NCBI GenBank assembly: GCA_010094025.1
Contig: ML991813.1
Span: 186,001 to 250,000, forward strand
Source of the DNA: Viridothelium virens
Taxonomy: Eukaryota > Ascomycota > Dothideomycetes > Trypetheliales > Trypetheliaceae
Length of the DNA stretch: 64,000 nt
Direction: 5' to 3'
Shown here: positions 1-10,179 of the stretch, piece after piece
Layout: each line of letters starts with the position of its first letter
Position numbering within the stretch: the stretch's first letter is position 1
Position numbers and translations under genes: made by a program
The notes under the pieces: model-generated
What the model was told of the DNA's origin: nothing
The model's input: the letters and a program-made list of their open reading frames with translations, nothing else
Databases searched by the model: none

Positions 1-1858
1 CAACTTGCTTGAAGACATCGAGTGCGGCCATCTAAGATGAGGTTAGGAGGGTGTTTCCCGTGTGAAAATAGTAAGGCAGCCACGAAGTAACTGTGAGAAT
101 GGGGCCTACCATGACTGCTGGTTCCTTAGTCTTAATCGCTTTCATCAATGGCACCACTTTTTCCTGAATAGTGTATTTATCGAGGACAACACTCGATTGG
201 CCAGTCTTCTTCTCAACGACAATCCCATCCAGGTCATCCCCAAGATACTGCTCGTCCTCTCCGTCTTTGCCCCCACAGAGGACTTTGAAAGCCTCCAGCC
301 CACGGATCTTAATACCCAAGGAATTTGTCTTGCTAAAGACCTGAGCAATGACCGGAAACAACTCGTTTTTGATCGTAGAGAAGTCCAGAACAGATAATGC
401 AATGGAAAGAGTTTTGAGCCCAGAATCCACAATGGCGTGCGTAGGTGAATCCAGCGCGAGATATATGATTGGTAAGATCACAGCTTTAAATTCTCTTCCA
501 GAGCAATTTTCTGCAACAGTCTTCATATTTTCCAGCAATATCATCAGTCCCGCTTCTTTGGCGCTATCACGCTCACCGGTTCCCTTAGGCCCTGTTAAGA
601 AGACAGTCTCTAAAGCTGGGATAACCTTATCACAGAAGGCTTGCTTTCCAGACTTGAGACGCTTGGTGATGGCAATCATATTTTGCAGTATTAGAGCTAT
701 GAGTTCTCGATCCTTCATTTCATCAAGAAGCGCTGGTAAAAGTTTTCTCTCCATGACTGAGTCCGGAAATTGTGGTAAAATCTTGGGAAGGCCTCTGAGA
801 AATTGGACCTTTTCATTCGGTGTTTTGGCAGGGAGAGAATCCAGAAAGCGAATAGTGGAGACGAGTATATTATCGAAGAATCTTGATTCCTGAAATTCTC
901 GAGCGCTGAAGCGCCCAGCAGGCCTTCTCGTAATGAGCTTTGGAAGTGCGTCTCCAAGAAGACTCTTTGGGAGTGGTTTGGCTGAGAGAAAATTGTTGTT
1001 GGCATTTGGGACACTGGCGGATGACGAGAAAAGTCTCTTGTAGGTCGAAACGCTCGAGTTTGTCTCCAACGGCGAATGATGAGGTGAGTTATACAAGGCG
1101 ATAATCAACAGGCCAAGAGAGAACATGTCCGCATAAGCAGTGACGTTTGAATCCATGACAAAGTCTGGTGAGCTGTAATCGAGATTCAGTTGTACAGACC
1201 TTGGTAGCCGATGATCATAGTGCAAAGCCTGATGAAGGGAGATGGGAGCGTTGCCCTTTGTTGTATTCCCTGTATTGGGGCCTCCAGCAAAGCCAAGACC
1301 TGAGATCTTCCAGTCCGATTTCGCATTGACAAAAATGGCTTCTGGCGTGAGATTGCCATGAACAAGTTCTGCACTATCATGAATGAACTCCAGTCCTTTC
1401 GAGACCTGCAAAAGCCCTTTTTGTATCTCCAGCTCGTCCAACTCAACCTGTTTCGACCGCGACCCCCTGTCTTGATCGTGTAATAGCTCTTGTAGAGAAG
1501 CCTGTACAGGCTCCGTAGCAAACATAAGCCCCCCATTGCGAGTATCTTCAATAGGCTCTGCTAGTTCGAGAATATTCGGATGCCGTAATCGAGCCAGTGA
1601 ACTTGCCTCCCTTCGTAATCGGTCAAGCACCTCTTCATGTACTTTCCTTAATCCTGAAGTGCTACCTCTTCCACCTAAGCTCGCCGAATTTGGCTCGAGA
1701 GATTTCTTGTCAAACATAAAGACCGAGGCAGCCTTCCCTGTGGACTTCTTCTTCGCATCAAAAATCTTCCATGGACCGGACGTCGAAGTCGGCTGTGGCG
1801 CGATAGTGTAGTTGGAGGAGATATTCGAGGAGAAAGATTTCAGGGCGGAGGAGAACAT
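1..1858 (-). CDS. SCY1: Scy1/SCYL2-type pseudokinase, 5' part only
   Basis: Kinase-like adaptor of the SCY1/SCYL2 family, known in other eukaryotes to act in clathrin-linked trafficking at the trans-Golgi and endosomes. The exon runs from the ATG at 1858 down to 110. An intron at 109-32 (GT start, CTAAC branch point, TAG end) joins it to an exon leaving the window at base 1. Residues about 30-330 form the kinase fold. The catalytic loop reads HGNLTPEAIF instead of HRDxKxxN, and the DFG site reads GLG, so it should be a pseudokinase, as is usual in this family. Residues after about 350 are helical and fit the family's HEAT-like repeats. The two exons join as AVM-MAALDVF, a natural family sequence. 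The C-terminus lies outside the window. It is divergent from the aminotransferase gene across about 540 bp. Confidence 0.9.
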
Positions 1859-2396
1859 GGTTCCATTCGAATTTTCACGCAGGCAGCCGGGAGATACTCC
1901 CCTATTGAAAACATGAATACTTCAATGAAGCATTGGTTCGACACTTATCCTCGGATCGAAGCAAGAGTACCAACCACTTCCTCCAGACTGCGAGCTCAGA
2001 CGAGAAGAGATAAGTCACTCGATTGACTGTGAGCAGTGCAGGGTCTCCAAGGACTTCGATTGGAAGAATTAAATTACCAGGTAGACACGGAAGCGAGCAG
2101 AAGTAAGGCACTGTAAGTGTTCTCGTGCCCTGACATGCAGCCAGCCTGCCAGCTCGGAGGCGCTCCGAAGATCGTCGTCCAGCAAAAAAGTTAGTGTCGA
2201 GTAATCACCGTTGTCGGACTCATACCAATTCTCCCACACCACGCCCTATGCTGTCATTCGTTCAATTGGTAAAAATGGCTTGGTCATAAGAATCGCATCC
2301 CCCTCCGTTCCTTCAATTGATCGCTTTTCTCATTTTTCAGACCATCTCGTACCTCCCGGGTCGGCCCTCTGTTTCTGTCGCAACTTCTCTCTAATC
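1859..2396. promoter_or_regulatory. Shared divergent intergenic region, SCY1 / branched-chain aminotransferase
   Basis: About 540 bp between two divergent start codons, so it must hold both promoters and leaders. No clear TATA box was found. The part next to the aminotransferase is pyrimidine-rich, as fungal leaders often are. The open frames here are short and carry no recognisable protein. Confidence 0.5.
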
Positions 2397-3770
2397 ATGC
2401 AGAAATTCCCTGTGCCGAGCCTGCCTCGGGCGGCCACTCGAACTAATACACTTCGACGACCTCTCTATTCACAGTGGCAGAGGCTAAAGCATAGCATACC
2501 TGAGGATGTAGCAACCTTGGCTAAGCTGGCAGACCTCAATCCGTCCAAACTATCGACCACAAACACGACAACTCCAAAAGAGGTCATGCCACCAGAGGAG
2601 CTTGTCTTTGGCCGAAGCTTCACAGGCAAGCCTACTTGCACCCTTCGCTATATTAGCACTGACTCGCCTTGCCTCAGACCACATGCTCTCGGCCGAATGG
2701 ACTGCCTCCCAAGGATGGCTCCCACCCAAAATCACTCCCTACCAAAACCTCAGTCTCGACCCGGCCACCTGCGTCTTCCACTACGGCTTCGAATGCTTTG
2801 AAGGCCTCAAAGCCTACAAAGACAGCACAGGAGCTGTGCGCCTCTTCCGTCCCGACAAAAACATGGCCCGCCTCAACCAGTCGGCGTCGCGCATCGCCCT
2901 GCCCACCGTCGACGGCAGCTGCCTAACCGCGCTCATCGCTAAATTCGTCGCCCTCGAAGAGCGCTTTATCCCCTCTGTCCGTGGCTACTCGCTCTACCTC
3001 CGTCCCACCATGATCGGGACCCAGCGCACCCTTGGCGTTGGCCCTCCTGGGTCCGCCCTCCTCTACGTGATCGCCTCGCCGGTGGGACCGTACTACCCGA
3101 CAGGCTTCAAGGCCATCTCGCTCGAGGCGACGTCATATGCGGTGCGTGCATGGCCGGGTGGAGTCGGAGATAAGAAGCTCGGCGCAAACTACTCACCGTG
3201 CATTGTACCGCAGACGCAGGCCGCGACGCGCGGGTTCCATCAGAACTTGTGGCTGTTTTCGGAGCAGGGCGAGAATGGGGAGACGGAGGAGCAGGTGACG
3301 GAGGCGGGGACGATGAATGTCTTCTGTGCGATGGTGAATAAGGGGACGGGGAAGAAGGAGTTGTTGACGCCGCCGTTGGATGGGACGATTCTTCCGGGTG
3401 TGACGCGGGATTCAGTCTTGGAGTTGGCGAAAGAAAGGTTAGTGCCAGAGGGGTGGAATGTGGTGGAGCGGAAGTTTACTATGAAGGAGGTGGCGGAGGC
3501 GAGTGACGAGGGAAGACTGTTAGAAATATTTGGTTCAGGCACTGCGGCGGTGGTGAGTCCGGTGAGGAATATCTCCTGGCAGAGCCGCTTGGTGGACTGT
3601 GGATTGAAGGAGGGCGAGGAGGCTGGACCAATCGCAAAAAGGATGAAGGCTTGGATTGAGGGTATCCAGTATGGAGATGAGGATCACCCATGGAGGTAAG
3701 AAGGATTGCCAATCACTGGCATGTTTTGCACTGGTACTGACGTCTTTCCAGCTTCAAAGTGTCCGGTTGA
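2397..3770 (+). CDS. Branched-chain amino acid aminotransferase, mitochondrial type
   Basis: PLP-dependent transaminase (EC 2.6.1.42) for the last step of Leu, Ile and Val synthesis and the first step of their breakdown. Exons 2397-2625, 2678-3695 and 3752-3770 give 421 aa, normal for fungal BCATs. The first 25 residues are basic and free of acids, fitting a mitochondrial presequence. The PLP lysine is about K243 in KKLGANYSP. The motif [19 protein letters not shown] marks class IV fold. Intron 1 (2626-2677, 52 bp) begins GCAAGC and ends CAG, so it is a GC-AG intron. It restores the family sequence [11 protein letters not shown], which no GT donor does. Intron 2 (3696-3751) moves the end from HPWR to HPWSFKVSG. 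Codons switch from C-ending to G-ending in the last third. Confidence 0.93.
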
Positions 3771-4044
3771 AATTCCGTTGCGCACAGCTCTTCTCAAACT
3801 GGAAGCAAGCGCGTAGAAGCAGACAATGTGCTGTAAGAGGAAAGAATCGGTGTGTTAAAAATCACTTCGGGACACGCCAATACGGTTGCGAAGCATCCCC
3901 TAAACATTCTGCGTTGGCAGCACCTTACGAAGAAGCGCAGGACTCGAAAGCTAGACTTGTGAGCGTAAGCAAATCATCGAAGTCTACAGATTAATGTAAA
4001 TATTTGATCTATCGTCCAGCATTGTGTACATACATACGCAAGCC

Positions 4045-6354
4045 TCAATTATTCGCCTTCGCCAACTCGATGACCTTGGCCGCGGCTTCTTCAAAATCAT
4101 CGTACGCATATAGATCTAACCCACTTTCCGCAATCATCTTCTGTCCCATTTCTTCATTCGTTCCTCTTAACCTCACAACCACTGGAACTCGCATCCTCTC
4201 ACCTAGCTCTTTGAACGCTAGCATCACGCCATCTGCGATCATGTTGCACAATGTCAGTCCTCCAAAAATGTTCACAAATATCACTTTCACTCGTTCATCC
4301 GCAAGTACAGCCTCGAAGGACTTCTTGACCGTCTCTGCCGTGGCTTTTCCCCCCGTGTCGAGGAAGTTTGCAGGCCGGCCCCCACGGTGCGCAAGCGCGT
4401 CGACAGTATTCATTGCAAGGCCAGCGCCATTTACAAGAGTACCGATGTTGGCGGACGGATCTTCAGGTGTCAATTTGACATATACGATGCCGTGCTTGGA
4501 CGCTTCCAGTTCGACAGGCTGATATTCTGGAATTGTCATGTCTCGGGCTTCAAGGAGATGCGTCTGACGCTGTGCAGAGTTGATGGCAGCGTCGTCGAAT
4601 ACAAAGCGTTCAGGTATTACGTGAAGACCGCTGTGATCGGCATCATTTGATGGAGATCGGGTCACAACCAGCTCGAGGGAGACCGCTTCCAAGGATTTGA
4701 AGATATGGAAGAGATCATTGATCAGTGTGTTGAATTCGATGCGGAAGGCGCTGGTTGCCATCTCGAAGCCTGTGTGTTCCAGTAGGGCTTTCAGTGTCTG
4801 TCTATCCGGGCCCTGGCCGTAGTTGACTGGAAATGAACGTGTCTCTCGCCATTCTGATCCTGGTGAGGCATAGATGCAAGGACAGCGACGAGCTCGACTG
4901 ATCGTAACAGCAATCATTGCAGACTTCTCGTTCGAGGAAGTGGAATTTGATGCATGATATCCCTTGTCATGGATCATTTTCTTAGCCGCATTTGAGGATA
5001 TGATCAGGCTCCGGGACTGGAATCGGCCTGGTACGGATCGACGATTACCGAGAGACTTCTGTCGCACACTATCTGAAGACTTGCGAAGGGTATGCAGACC
5101 CCTCTGCTGCTGACTGCCTGAAAACGTTCTCTACCGATAGATTAGCGACTTCATGAACGCGATTTCCTTCAGTTGCATTCAAGCTCACACTGTTAATGCC
5201 ACCCAGTCTTCCGCCAGAGAGTAGGGTATTCATCGTCTGTCCGAATTTGGCTGGATGGTCCACGATTGTTGCTCTAACTTGTTCAAGTTGTCTCCGCTTG
5301 TCCTCCGCTGAAGGTTCTCCTGGGGCCAGCCAAGCTCCTGCATGACCCATAACCCTTGAAGATGGAGCCTGAAAGCCTGCGATAAGCGCAGCAATAGGCC
5401 CGAAGAAATTTGTCAGCATACAGCAAGTTAAAAGATTCCTTGCAAGAATAGCTTACTTAGGTGTAGATGTTCGGCGGTGGTACTCGGCTATCCAATTTGC
5501 TGCCTCGATCTCCGCCTCTCCTCCAATTTCACCAATTAACACTATTCCATGGGTATCGTCATCAGATTCAAACACTTTGAGAGCGTCCGTGATGCTGGTA
5601 CCAGACACAGTATCGCCACCGATACCGATACATAAGCTTTGACCTACGCCCGCTCGAGTCAAAGATGCAACGGCCTCATAACTAAGAGTGCCAGATTTTG
5701 CTGCGATGCCGACATGACCGGGCGAGAAAGTGGGTAACGGTTGGAACCCAATTCGACAACGGCCAATAGAAGAGATTATACCAGGTGAATTGGCTCCGAC
5801 GAATCGAGACTTTGATTGTGTCGCCAGCATTGAGGATATCTAGAGAACGTAAGAAATCACCTTGAGCAGTGAAGGCATAGGAATCCTCAGAACACACGAA
5901 CCCGAAGAATGTCGTGTAATGGGATGTGCTCTGCTACAGCAGCAATCAGGGGTATCTCAGCTTCAATGGCTTCCTCAATTGCCTTAGCTGCAAATTGAGC
6001 TGCCACGAAAATACCAGTGGCATCTGGCTTAAGTTGCTCTTTGGCTACCTTTACGTTTGGAAGCACAGGCAGACCGAGATGCTCTCCATCTCTGCCAGGT
6101 GTGACGCCACCGACTATCTTCGTCCCCCATTCAAGAGATTGTTGTGCATTTTGGGTTGCTTGTCGTCCCGTAAAACCTTGGAAGATAACGCGCGTATCAT
6201 TCCCTATCTTGAGATTTTGCACAGTCTCTGCATAGGAGTAGGACGGGCCCCTCGACGAAAACGTTCTTGGGAAATTAAGACTTTTAATTTTACAGCAACT
6301 CACATTCAGTGTTCTCGACCGAATGGGCAATCGAAGGCTGGGCATTTCTGACAC
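4045..6354 (-). CDS. Fused succinyl-CoA ligase-like protein (alpha plus beta), possibly damaged
   Basis: One gene carries a succinyl-CoA synthetase alpha subunit (CoA-binding fold with VIFQGFTGRQ, then ligase domain with GHVGIAAKSGTLSYE and the HAG phosphohistidine site in VMGHAGAW), followed by a beta-type ATP-grasp part and ligase domain (TLVNGAGLAMNTVDAL, VNIFGGL, GTNEEMGQKM). Beta lacks the usual N-terminal stretch and is shorter than free beta subunits. Such fused forms occur in filamentous fungi; the physiological substrate is unclear. A basic N-terminus suggests mitochondria. Exons: 6354-5902, 5839-5457, about 5399-5103, then about 5098-4045. The intron 5901-5840 is normal. The next, 5456-5400, has a good GTAAGC donor but ends GG, not AG. 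The alpha and beta frames disagree near the CCCC at 5099-5102. A 55-bp GT-AG intron at 5134-5080 could restore frame, but it lacks a clear branch point. The gene may be a young pseudogene, use odd splicing, or carry sequence errors. Confidence 0.72.
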
Positions 6355-6420
6355 ATTTATTGCAAAGAAAAGTGGTCAAATGTTCTCATCCCAATACAAA
6401 TGGAAACGAGATTCTATCTT

Positions 6421-6698
6421 TCAGAACTCGTCGTAAAGATGCGCAAGATTTCGAGACTCCGATACGGTAACCTTACGCGATAACACCACCAGAACCCAAA
6501 GAATTGATCCGAAGACCAAATGAAAGGCCATGACGACGGATCCAAGGTTGATGCTTAATAAGGGCAAGTGCGGAGCACCAGGAGGAGTCTTCAGAGTCGG
6601 CGTGTTCAGCGGACCTGCCGCTTCTAGTTCGGTTCCTTCGACTCCTTCGACCCACTCATCCCACGGGGCAGTGGGTGCCACGGCGTCAACCCCACAGT
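6421..6698 (-). CDS. Possible exon of a small one-TM membrane protein
   Basis: Open frame on the minus strand ending in AHLYDEF-stop, with one hydrophobic segment (SVVMAFHLVFGSILWVLVVL) near the C-terminus and a Pro/Thr-rich acidic N-terminal part. There is no in-frame ATG. A plausible acceptor (CACAG after a CTGAC branch point, near 6699) suggests it is the last exon of a spliced gene, but I could not find an upstream exon in a fitting phase. It lies only 67 bp upstream of the succinyl-CoA-ligase-like start on the same strand. Family not recognised. It could instead be non-coding leader sequence. Confidence 0.25.
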
Positions 6699-6923
6699 CG
6701 CTGTGCCGTCATAAGCACACCCCTGTCAGCCCATATCCTATCCTCGCTCCTGAGTTTCAGCTGGCTTCCAGAATCACCGCCTGACCGACTGTGCGTTCTA
6801 CCAGCATCATAGGGATCAGTCTGGCCCAGATGCTGCAGAATCAGCCGTACTGAGTAATTACAATCATTTTAATTTTGATAGTACTGATAATTCATTGTTT
6901 ACCCCGTATAAAACATTACTACC

Positions 6924-7588
6924 ATGGCTCAAACTGGTAAAGGTATAGGATCTATCATAGAAATATATACAATGCCGAATCACCCAGCTGACACAATGAA
7001 ACAGACGCTGAAACTCTCACTCAACCACTGAAAAAACTCTCCCTTCAAATCTCCTCCAAATCCTCCCCGCCCTCCAAAAAGAAACTGGCCCCTGCCGTCG
7101 CCGACTCCTGGGAAGACGACGCCCACGACTCCTCCGACTCTTCCTCCACCGAAACCGAGACCGAACCCACCACTACCTCCTCCAGCAACCCAACCTCCCG
7201 CCCCTCCACCTCATCATCAAGCAGCTATCCCTCTGCGCCCCCACCCACCCCTTCCTCCCCGTCCTTCTCCGTCCCTCCTCACCCCCAGCTATCCTCAATC
7301 CTCTCCTCCGCCACAAACAGCATCAGTGGCAGCAGAGAAGGCGACGGGACATCGTCGACAAGGAGCGAGCAGCAGCAGCGGCAACGACCCGAGACGTCGA
7401 CGGCGACAGCGTCGCGCATGATTGCCGCGGGGATCGGGGTCAAGGCGCCGAAGCGGACGGAGGAGCAGCGCGAGTACGATCGGACGGTGAGGGAGAAGGA
7501 GCGGAAGCGGGTGGAGAGGGAGAGGGCGGAGGCGTCGAGGAAGAAGGAGGCGGCGGAAAGGGCGAGGGCGGCGGTGTGGGAGGAGTGA
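6924..7588 (+). CDS. Small charged low-complexity protein, family not recognised
   Basis: Exons 6924-6936 and 7005-7588, joined across a 68-bp intron (GTAAAG donor, CTGAC branch point, CAG acceptor), give 198 aa. The N-terminus reads MAQTDAETLTQPLKKLSLQ. The middle is Ser/Pro/Thr-rich with an acidic patch (SWEDDAHDSSDSS). The C-terminal 55 residues (from about MIAAGIGVKAPKRTEEQ) are Arg/Glu/Lys-rich and should form a charged helix or coiled coil. A TATA-like GTATAAAAC sits just 15 bp before the ATG. The coding strand changes abruptly from C-rich to G-rich near 7430. It is probably a nuclear or cytosolic helper protein, but no function can be assigned from sequence. Confidence 0.65.
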
Positions 7589-8173
7589 GGAGGGAGAGGA
7601 GGAAGAGGAATAGGAGATTAGAAAAACGGCGGGAGCTGAGATATCCACGTCTGAAGTCTGAAGAAGTGTTCATTCTCTATGTGCTGTGTTTTGTGTATAT
7701 TGACGTCTGGTGGACTTATTCAGCCTTGCAAGCGATCGGCGTATTCTTCAGAAAATTGTGGCTCTGGCTTGACAAAACAGTACTTTTGAACAACGGCAGA
7801 CATGTCAAAAATGGGTTTTAGTTCATAAGCATTTACATGTTATTTGAGCATTTGGGATACGCGGGAGATTTGCAGTTACGGTTGGGAATGAATACAGGAA
7901 GACAGAATCATAATCGAAGCAAAAGTTTCTTGCTTAGTATCGTGAAATCCTTCTTCCAGCTCGCCCATTTCCCATTATGAAGCATCCACTGTCATGTTTG
8001 GTGTACAGTCGGCAGAATCAGTGACGCCAGGTGCGCCGATGATGCTGTGACCCAAAATTCCGCCATGAAGCCAGGACCACTCATTCGCCTCTAGAAAACC
8101 CACCGTCAGAGCATCATCGTCACTGCTACTACTACTGCCCGGTTGTTATCGCTAAGTAGTCGAATGGAGTTCA
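7589..8173. other. Convergent 3' region, no gene seen
   Basis: About 585 bp between the stop codons of the charged-protein gene (+) and SUMO (-). It should hold both 3' UTRs. No convincing ORF or repeat was seen. Confidence 0.5.
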
Positions 8174-8644
8174 TCAACAGCCCCCGATCTGTTCTGCATG
8201 GACCTCTAAGGTATCTCCATCTTGCATCTCAAGCTAATTCAAAGTCAGCAGCTGATTTCAGGCAGCGGCGGCGCAGTCCAGCAGGAAGACACGTGATTTG
8301 AGAACTATAGGCTCCGAGTCCCAAGCTCATGCCTTTTAAACACAGGCGGAAGATACAGCGTTGTATCATCTTCGGTCGAATGGCAAGTATTATCTACGGA
8401 AACTACTCACCGATTCAGGGTTATCTGAGGGGTTCACACGTTGACCATCGAAGAGAAAACGGACGGTATCTGGCCTCTTGCCCTGTCGTTCACAGAATGC
8501 GTCCATCAATTTCTTGAGTTGAGTAGTCCGCTTGATCTTGAAGAATACTTCATTATTGTTGTCCGTGACCTTGATGTTCAAGTGTTCAGTAGGGGGAGGA
8601 GCATTGTCCGCCTTGCCGGGAGGTGGAGATCCGCCTTCGGACAT
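8174..8644 (-). CDS. smt3: SUMO (small ubiquitin-like modifier)
   Basis: Ubiquitin-fold modifier conjugated to lysines of nuclear proteins by the E1 Aos1-Uba2 and E2 Ubc9. Exons 8644-8411 and 8233-8174, across a 177-bp intron (GTGAGT donor, CTGAC branch point, TTAG acceptor), give 97 aa. A flexible charged N-terminus (about 18 residues) precedes the fold, which starts with HLNIKVTDNNNEVFFKIKR and contains FLFDGQRV. The C-terminus is EQIGGC, so only one residue after the di-glycine has to be removed by the Ulp protease. Length and C-terminus are standard for fungal SUMO. The gene is divergent from CMC4, with about 600 bp between starts. Confidence 0.95.
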
Positions 8645-8768
8645 TGTATAATTCGTGAAGCTAGAGCAGCGATCAAGGCAGAGCGATTTAGCACGTTTAC
8701 GATTTCGAGGAAGATTAGAGTGCTACTCTAAAAGTCAGCCGGTAAAATTCAAGTTGCTGGAAATGAAC

Positions 8769-8852
8769 CAGAGAAGATTTGGAAGACGCGCTGAGAGACT
8801 CGTGCTGTTCGCACAAGAACGCAGGTTCGAGCGACTTCCAAATTGTTCTCTG
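8769..8852. repeat. Inverted repeat with 17-18-bp arms
   Basis: Left arm CAGAGAAGATTTGGAAG (8769-8785) and right arm CTTCCAAATTGTTCTCTG (8835-8852) are reverse complements apart from a one-base bulge and one mismatch. About 49 bases lie between them, including a short inner hairpin around GTGCTGTTCGCAC. It lies 125-208 bp upstream of the SUMO start and may be transcribed in the SUMO leader. Confidence 0.8.
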
Positions 8853-9121
8853 ATCCTCTCAAGGAGAGTTGACATACATTCGCAAGTATAAATCGCTCTC
8901 AGGGATGCGAGCCAGTGATGTGGGAGGTTGTCCGAGTCCTTTCTGAAGCAAAGGCACGTTATGTAGAGGACGACGCGAAGTTGGAAGGTGGAAGGCGGAA
9001 GAAACGAGGAGGGAGGAGGGAGGGGGAGTAATGCGATTTGGGCGGCCTCTCGAGCAAAAGTGACAAGCGTGAAGTCGTCACCAGCAGACTTATTCTCAAC
9101 ACCAAATAAGCCGCCTCAGTG

Positions 9122-9130
9122 TATAAAAAG
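9122..9130 (+). promoter_or_regulatory. TATA box of CMC4
   Basis: TATAAAAAG lies 120 bp upstream of the CMC4 ATG on the same strand, a normal fungal spacing. Confidence 0.5.
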
Positions 9131-9249
9131 ACTACATATACGACGCTACAGCTGGCACGTTACGCATTTCCTTTCCTTCTGGCTGCAAAACTCAAATTTA
9201 TCTTCTGTGCCAATCGTACGTGACTTTCTAATAACACATCATCAATATC

Positions 9250-9715
9250 ATGGTAGGTTTTTCCATCAACGCAGATTTGCCTTTTTTTTTTTTTTTTCTA
9301 AGATGTCACATCGATAGGGATTAGAAGAAGATCTAGCCACAGATCCTCCATGCCATCCTCGTGCATGTGCGATACAAGGTTATACATGCAAATCATGCCA
9401 CATTATACCACTGCATGCCTGACTGAAAATCAGACTGTATCCAAAAGAACAACTACAAAGAAGAGAAATGTCAAAAAGAGGTTGCTTCACCCCTACTACT
9501 TCTAGTGTCTTCAGGACTCTAAGGGGCAGCAACAGATTGATGCACTATACGAATGTTGTAATGCCTTCTATGAAAAGAATGGAGACAATGCCAAGACTGT
9601 TAGCTGTCCAAAGGCATCTCTACTCAGGCAAGTAGCGCTGAAGTATGAGGCTTCGCCATTCAAGCTCATGAATGATAGCAGATTGAAGATGAAGCAACGG
9701 ATTCAGAACAGCTGA
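9250..9715 (+). CDS. CMC4: Cmc4-type twin CX9C mitochondrial protein, five coding exons
   Basis: Small intermembrane-space protein imported by the Mia40 pathway; the Cmc family is linked to respiratory-chain assembly. Exons 9250-9252, 9318-9378, 9434-9480, 9536-9627 and 9682-9715 give 78 aa. The first coding exon is only the ATG. Twin CX9C motifs are C13-C23 and C34-C44, with extra cysteines C18, C45 and C61. The family core is clear in CAIQDCIQKNNYKEEKC and IDALYECCNAFY. All junctions keep phase, and any other acceptor for intron 3 breaks the CX9C spacing. Introns are 65, 55, 55 and 54 bp. The last (9628-9681) begins GCAAGT and ends CAG, a GC-AG intron. Intron 1 holds a 16-T run. No exon is long enough to stand out as an ORF, so simple scans miss the gene. 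Confidence 0.88.
9282..9297 (+). repeat. T16 run inside CMC4 intron 1
   Basis: A 16-base T run about 20 bp before the proposed acceptor, acting as an unusually long polypyrimidine tract. Confidence 0.9.
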
Positions 9716-10179
9716 GAATTGCCGATGAGCGTACATGGTGCGTACAATCCAAGTACTCAGATAGATATGTATGTAACACCTAATTTTCCGTCATTGCCCA
9801 CATGTTGTAAAGCCGAGCAAGAAATGTAGAAGGCGTATTTGCTCTAAGGCAGTCTTGAGCACGCTGAGAGGCCACATGGACCTGTGCAAACATTAATTCG
9901 TTTGAACCGAGACTCTAATGATTGCCTGGTAAAAGACATGAAGTTAGGAAAGATTTCTGCGCGCGCCAAGAAGGCCTTCGGGAATGATCACGTGAACACG
10001 GGACAAGCCCGGGCACGCCTTGCTGCGAGGCGCGCAGTTTTGAGCTTGCTCATCTTCAGAACACATCTTGTACGTCTAGCTTGATCCTCACAGCGTGACC
10101 TCCAGAATATCTGGTGTTACTCGATAGGCTCATTGATGCGACCCCAATTTTTCTTTCTCAAGAGTGTTTCACGTCCACA
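9716..10179. other. Intergenic, no gene seen
   Basis: About 465 bp between CMC4 and NUP84 on the same strand, presumably CMC4 3' UTR and NUP84 promoter. It contains a CACGTG E-box-like hexamer near 9990. The 66-codon open frame here has no recognisable content. Confidence 0.45.

Larger units (their letters stand above)
8645..9249. promoter_or_regulatory. Divergent SUMO / CMC4 promoter region
   Basis: About 605 bp separating two divergent starts. It holds the strong inverted repeat at 8769-8852, a purine-rich stretch near 8985-9030, and a TATA box at 9122-9130 facing CMC4. Confidence 0.55.

Noticed and set aside
7295-7673. Pro/Leu/Arg-rich minus-strand ORFs
   Set aside because: Antisense to the charged-protein gene; low-complexity composition only.
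8776-8840. tRNA-like sequence (TTTGGAA...TTCCAAA with GGTTCGAGC)
   Set aside because: Only 65 nt, no D-arm, no sound T-stem or anticodon arm. The pairing is part of the larger inverted repeat.
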